Shown here in pieces: positions 61,401-64,000 of a stretch of 64,000 bases of DNA. The position numbers and the translations under genes are program-made. Each line of letters begins with the position of its first letter. The first letter of the stretch is position 1. Source of the DNA: Bacteroidota bacterium. Lineage in GTDB: Bacteria; Bacteroidota; Bacteroidia; UKL13-3. Under the pieces are notes generated by a model. It saw only the letters and a list, made by a program, of their open reading frames with translations. It ran no database searches and had not been told where the DNA came from. Where the stretch lies: positions 124,001 through 188,000 of the forward strand of contig CANHVU010000002.1 of NCBI GenBank assembly GCA_947464275.1, written 5' to 3'.

Positions 61401-64000
61401 TAGTTATTAGTAACACTGCAACTACCGCTCCGGCTATCAGATTAATAAACGAAGCAAGTTATAACAATATTCTATATTGTGATTTACAAGCTAACAATAC
61501 AACTGCAACAACAGCTACAGCTGGAGGAGGGGTAGTTTGTATTGGAGGTACTACTGGTGCAAATGGAAATGATAATAATACAATTTCATATTGTGACATA
61601 CACAATGCAGTAGGAGGAAACCCGCTTATGGCTGTTTATGGTTATGGAAGTGCAACAAGCGTTGCTGCCAATAATGACAGTAACTATGTAACTAATTGTA
61701 ATATTTATGATTTCTTTAGTGCTGCCACTGCCACCGCGGGTGTTTATGTTGGTGTAAATAATGGTTATTGGAGAATTAATAACAATCGTTTCTACCAAAC
61801 CACAAGTAGAACTTTGACTGGTGCAGTTGTTCATCGTGCCATTTGGTGTACTCCTAATACAGGAACTTTAACATCAGCAAGTGGATTTACAATTAATAAC
61901 AATTTTATTGGTGGTAACAGTGCTGCTGGTACTGGTATGTATACATCAACTTCAGCAGTTGCTTCTTCTTTCTTAGGAATGGATGTTTCAGTTGGTCAAG
62001 GTGCTTATACTGAAATACAAAATAATACCATTACTAACATTAACCAAACTTCAGCAAATACTAACTCTGCTGTTTTAGTAGGTATTAAGATTGCAAATGG
62101 AAATGTGAATGTAGGTACCACTAGTGGTAACACCATTGGTTCGACTACAGCAAATAGTGCGATTATCTTAAACACATCTGTTGCTGGTGGTGGATTTATT
62201 GGTATTCAAACAACTGCCGGACCAAACATCAATATTTCAAATAACCGAATTTCTGGTATTGAAATGACAGGTACAGTATCAACTGCTGCTTGTGAATTTT
62301 TTGGATTGGCTTTGTCTGGAGGTAGTAACCTTAATGTAACTAACAATGTTATTGGTGACTCTAGCTTAGCTAATAGTATTAACTCTTCATCTGCAGCATC
62401 TACTTCAACATTTGCACAAAGAATACAAGGTATAATTGTTAATCCATTATCTGGTACTCCTAATTATAATATTTCAAACAATTTGGTTGCAAATATTAAT
62501 AGCAATTACTCTGCAACTGGAACACAGGCAGCAAGTGTTATTGGTATAAACATGGCAGCTGCCTTTGCTGGTACTTATAATATTACCAACAATACTTTTA
62601 GAAATTTATCTTCTGCTACTCAAACAACTGGAACAGGTGCAAGTGCAGCAATTACAGGTATTTCTGTTAATACTGCTACTGCTAATTCAAACGCTACTGT
62701 GACAGGTAATACTGTCCATACTTTAATTGAAACTGGCGCTACAGCTAATTCAGTAAATGGTATTTATTTCTCAGGTGCCGCATCTGGAACCTATGCATTT
62801 ACTAAAAATTTCATTCACTCAATCAAAGTAAGTGGAATAGGTTCAAGCATAAGAGGATTTACAGCTGCAGCAGGTATTTCAAATATCAATAATAATATGG
62901 TTCGTATTGGTATTGATGAAACAGGGGCTGATATGACTACTTCGGCCGGTATTCAAGGTATGAGCATGACAGGTGGAACACACAATGTTTATTTTAATAC
63001 TGTTTTAGTTAATGGTTCAAATGTAGCTAGTGGATCGGATAGTACTTATGCTATCAGAAGTACAATAGCCTCTGGAACGAATATTTACAAAAACAATATT
63101 TTTGCTAATACTCGTCAAAATAGTGCTTCAACGGGTAAACATTATGCTATGTCGTTTGCAGGTACTACTGCGCTTCCTAGCGGCTTAACATTAAATAACA
63201 ATAATTATTACACAGTTTCTTCTCCTCTTGCTTTATACAATGGAGTAGATAGAAATGACCTGAATTCATGGAGAACAGCAGTTGGTTTAGATGCCAATAG
63301 TATGGTAGAAGCACCTGTTTTCGTATCAGCAAATGGAACAAATAGTACGGTTAACCTTCATGTAGTTCCAGGAACACAAAGTTTAATGGAATCAGGTGGA
63401 ACTGCTATCAGTGGATTAACTACTGACTTTGATGGTGATGCTAGACCAGGTCCTGTGGGTGCAGTGAATGGTGGAGGTTTAGCTTCTGATATAGGAGCTG
63501 ACGAATTCGATGGTTCTATGTTCCCAATCAATATGGGTGTTCAGATGCTGGTTTCACCTGTTGGAAGTTGTGCTATAGCTGGTAAAACAGTAACAGTTAG
63601 AATTAAAAATTACTCATTGACTCAAACTATCAATTTTGCTACAAATCCTGTTACCATAAACGGAAGTGTTTCAGGACCTAACCCTACTACTTTTGGAACT
63701 ATCACTTTAAACAGCGATACTTTAACAGTTGGTGGAACCTTAGACATTACATTTACCACAAACTATGATATGAGCAATTTAGGTACTTATACCTTTGATG
63801 CTTACACTAGTGTTACAGGAGATGCAAATAGTTCTAACGATGCTATGCCGTCAACAAACATTGTTATTACAAGTTTAACAGCAGGAACAGTTAGTGCAAA
63901 CGAAAATTCTTTCTGTAAATTAACTGGCCCTCCTACTTTAACTACTAATGCCTCTGGAGGAGATATTCAATGGATGTATTCAACTGTTAGTAATGCTGGT
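55463..64000 (+). CDS. Giant exported beta-helix repeat protein (3' end beyond window)
   Basis: The frame from the ATG at 55463 is open to the last base (2846 codons, no stop). I checked the reading frame at several points along its length, including the final line. The start is a long signal peptide, MNKSTKQESFVKRCLGSAKV plus TLLLFLLMFGVMQVQAQ. Three modules of right-handed beta-helix type follow (about residues 40-1010, 1136-1720, 1870-2680), full of N-N-T-I-x-N-type turns such as NNTIKNNTITL and NYVTNCNIYDF. They are separated by Ig-like spacers (PAISYTLVPNTTNTSTVSL...ISYYIVAQDN; PVITFSSLTNRTASADSTII...IQYFVVAQDY). Near the end CARDB/Ig-like domains begin (VSPVGSCAIAGKTVTVRIKNYS). It is rich in Thr, Ser, Asn, Gly and Ala. 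A T9SS sorting domain is expected but not seen. Probable adhesin or matrix protein. Confidence 0.9.
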   Translation, partial: MNKSTKQESFVKRCLGSAKVTLLLFLLMFGVMQVQAQLTVSVTNPSNATPALSASYSSLASAITALNSSTAFSGQVILTCSGTSETAPVGGFRIAFTGTTTGTNNVIIDGSSTTVTAANLSATTAGVRTDAIFKIVGSDYVTIQNFTMTENAANTTGGAIGVQKMTEFGVALFASSNTNGAQNNTIKNNTITLSSATKYQNAIGIFSSTASSETNSAQAAASVAGTNSFNMIYGNTISGVATGIYFVSPAQTATVFESGNDIGGTSLSTGNTITYGCSNTAGDLGYTSYSGTTAAGVYFRNVVGNSVRYNTITNVSTLTLTSGGIFSANGTAPVSVPVYTSNFSNNTITITQTASVAITGIDFGSGTANGTITCDNNKITINHTIIAANSAADNGIKANYTCAGASLSYNTVNINQAITATASIAYAGTHYGIWIPGGSTANITVYGDSVNIIKSANASATFTATHSGTVYGFSTSTAASSMIIGNSTPGNGNVFIINDNPSGAGTYAASYIIYGFDGNALAHNTYRCEYNYVGTGRGNSRSSSTTYGYYLPSGGNNTMFITNNTLSLDKTGVATAGGTTYGVYAGGAATNCPNYRIGNNNLTYNNQTAGTATGTFYGIYTFDQNSMLTKKYQTNNVVSGSGLFTTCVGIYHYYGDNVDSNNTITLTSSSPTTSPALTGISCINTTPAAYNVYNNTISLTATAGSTSATSPTLIAINMAGTTTANYCHDNIITNLSTGATTGNATVSGIIVSGGVENNVYRNKIYNLSASTTGATTSIAGMRISGGTLVKVYNNLISQTNALTGINNPNAVFGINITSTLALSDIRVYYNTIYLSSTNSGGTNFGATGIFHTSNATGTTANLDLRNNIIVNNITPSGTGLSIAFRRSLATLANYATTSNNNLFYCTSGLYADGATIDSTASAMISRVSPREGNSVSESLSFLNTSSPLGANFLMLDPSIATQVESGGSSISGYNDDYLTNGARASYPLTGQVYGGGTAPDRGAQEMDLTPADLSGPAISYTLVPNTTNTSTVSLNATITDASGIPTTGAGLPTLYWRVGTTAPYTAVTGTYVSGSTYNFVFGGGAVNDLISYYIVAQDNAATPNVTVSPATGSATPTINPPAVGTAPTSPNTYTILDAWNGTYVIGGNGAGLAVGANYVSLTEAVGEALPNRIKSVYVTAGGTGYTSAPTISFTGGGGTGAAATAVVSGGVITRINMTAYGTGYTSAPTVVITGAGTGATATANLSGGRALSGPVTFLLSSNYDGTLYESIFPITIGDIGQTATNTVTIKPATGVNATISGSSLTSIIDLYGADYTTIDGSNNGTASKNLTITNTNTSANTAVIKVTSLGVGLGATNNTIKNLNLSNGSTSVVNFGVFVGGTTIISSGADNDNTTIQNNNITNATTGIYAIGTTATSSGGLDNLMIVGNNISFTASVTGVYGIRAGFALNASISQNTIDIETSTASLAAISLETGFVSSVVNANRITKVKATAAATIPINRGIVIGTGQTGSNVTISNNVIYNVISTYATTNVGSNCTGIMIGAVGVGTTYSIVTGGINLYHNSINLYGNVDRNAACFQHNVFIGSAATSLDIRNNVFTNSIENTNASGTTSKSYTIYCQSANTAFSNINYNDYYVSGSQGALGFLTSARTTLADLITGFGGNANSLNVDPAFNANNVLFPQTGAPILGVGTPISGLTTDFLGTTRSLTAPSIGAYENGGDGAAPVITFSSLTNRTASADSTIIATIQDLGTLAAGTDSTVNKPRLYFKKSTDANTFGVANDSTGNGWKYVTTSSVGSPYTLSIDYSLLRSSLNNADIIQYFVVAQDYAGNIGASPSTGFDGTTVGNIVSGPTNPNSYIIIGPPISAGTYTIGTSVASNYPTITAAANDFTLRGIAGAVTYELVDPAYNSTTGETFPIVFGNTVGASASNTITIRPIAGNNGVVVTSSNGTATFDLNASKYLTFDGRPGGTGSFTSGTNLVISNTATTAPAIRLINEASYNNILYCDLQANNTTATTATAGGGVVCIGGTTGANGNDNNTISYCDIHNAVGGNPLMAVYGYGSATSVAANNDSNYVTNCNIYDFFSAATATAGVYVGVNNGYWRINNNRFYQTTSRTLTGAVVHRAIWCTPNTGTLTSASGFTINNNFIGGNSAAGTGMYTSTSAVASSFLGMDVSVGQGAYTEIQNNTITNINQTSANTNSAVLVGIKIANGNVNVGTTSGNTIGSTTANSAIILNTSVAGGGFIGIQTTAGPNINISNNRISGIEMTGTVSTAACEFFGLALSGGSNLNVTNNVIGDSSLANSINSSSAASTSTFAQRIQGIIVNPLSGTPNYNISNNLVANINSNYSATGTQAASVIGINMAAAFAGTYNITNNTFRNLSSATQTTGTGASAAITGISVNTATANSNATVTGNTVHTLIETGATANSVNGIYFSGAASGTYAFTKNFIHSIKVSGIGSSIRGFTAAAGISNINNNMVRIGIDETGADMTTSAGIQGMSMTGGTHNVYFNTVLVNGSNVASGSDSTYAIRSTIASGTNIYKNNIFANTRQNSASTGKHYAMSFAGTTALPSGLTLNNNNYYTVSSPLALYNGVDRNDLNSWRTAVGLDANSMVEAPVFVSANGTNSTVNLHVVPGTQSLMESGGTAISGLTTDFDGDARPGPVGAVNGGGLASDIGADEFDGSMFPINMGVQMLVSPVGSCAIAGKTVTVRIKNYSLTQTINFATNPVTINGSVSGPNPTTFGTITLNSDTLTVGGTLDITFTTNYDMSNLGTYTFDAYTSVTGDANSSNDAMPSTNIVITSLTAGTVSANENSFCKLTGPPTLTTNASGGDIQWMYSTVSNAG
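58994..59212 (+). repeat. Tandem Gly-rich repeat within the giant protein
   Basis: Two adjacent copies of an approximately 36-residue unit: GGTGYTSAPTISFTGGGGTG followed by AAATAVVSGGVI, then YGTGYTSAPTVVITGAGTGA followed by TATANLSGG. They interrupt the start of the second beta-helix module. Confidence 0.8.

Noticed and set aside
55627-61834. Minus-strand ORFs (55627, 56476, 57421, 59404, 61183, 61586) and plus-strand ORFs at 60129 and 60927
   Set aside because: All are shadows of the open plus-strand frame of the giant surface protein.
1-64000. tRNA or rRNA genes, integrases, IS transposases
   Set aside because: I scanned intergenic regions for T-loop-like GGTTCGAATCC sequences, rRNA-like blocks and transposase motifs and saw none; short or divergent cases could be missed without a covariance search.

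Overview
The window is a stretch of AT-rich chromosome from a member of the Bacteroidota. The evidence is direct. There is a PorZ-type component of the type IX secretion system (T9SS), and secreted proteins end in T9SS type A (4202-6478) and type B (39994-41022) sorting domains. Many start codons lack a Shine-Dalgarno sequence and sit behind A-rich leaders, and several promoter candidates fit the TAnnTTTG -7 box of this phylum. MurF, LpxD, KUP, GlyA, CysS and SppA are ordinary housekeeping genes, so most of the window is core chromosome. The order or genus cannot be fixed from the sequence alone. I see no rRNA, tRNA, CRISPR array, integrase or intact transposase.

Layout. 1-4200: a truncated GT-C-like membrane protein, a PLP-dependent ACC deaminase/D-cysteine desulfhydrase homologue, a lipoprotein, and a BRO-N/DinD-like gene preceded by the frameshifted remains of a second BRO-N gene. 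4200-12200: an FG-GAP/VCBS T9SS cargo protein, murF, kup, a LysE-type exporter and glyA. 12200-14160: a tandem repeat, a lipoprotein gene bracketed by two near-identical terminators, and a retropepsin-like protease. 14246-21230: a minus-strand five-gene operon with adaptor, RND pump, outer membrane factor, small MscS-like channel and DUF2490 protein. 21600-24530: small hypothetical genes, a lipoprotein-anchored VOC protein, and a YihY/BrkB operon that begins with a 56-residue membrane protein missed by the ORF track.

24815-30252: an M28 peptidase, a double-domain universal stress protein, a CPA2 antiporter flanked on both sides by simple-sequence DNA, and a cyanophycinase with an acidic partner. 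30253-30712: non-coding, with a cluster of hairpins and REP-like repeats. A related repeat lies in frame inside the neighbouring PIG-L deacetylase gene. 33371-38763: cysS, an SDR, a divergent arginase-fold protein lacking metal ligands that abuts an alkyltransferase-like protein lacking the catalytic Cys, a small protein and an AlbA_2 protein. 38860-43134: two PKD-type secreted proteins, a DnaQ-UvrC-type nuclease fusion and a prolyl-hydroxylase-like dioxygenase. 43252-53366: sppA, a SlyD-like isomerase, a secreted hypothetical, a DUF2238 protein, an RND/MMPL-type transporter, porZ and lpxD.

53438-64000: an ECF sigma factor, a probable anti-sigma protein with duplicated N-terminal repeats, and then a giant exported beta-helix protein. 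The giant gene is open for at least 2846 codons and runs off the window; it was absent from the ORF track because it has no stop here. Its upstream region carries an inverted repeat and an 11-bp-period direct repeat.

The most unusual signals are the giant three-module adhesin next to a sigma/anti-sigma pair, the adjacent pair of apparently catalytically dead enzyme homologues, and the repeat element translated inside the PIG-L deacetylase. No complete new defence or mobile system is evident.
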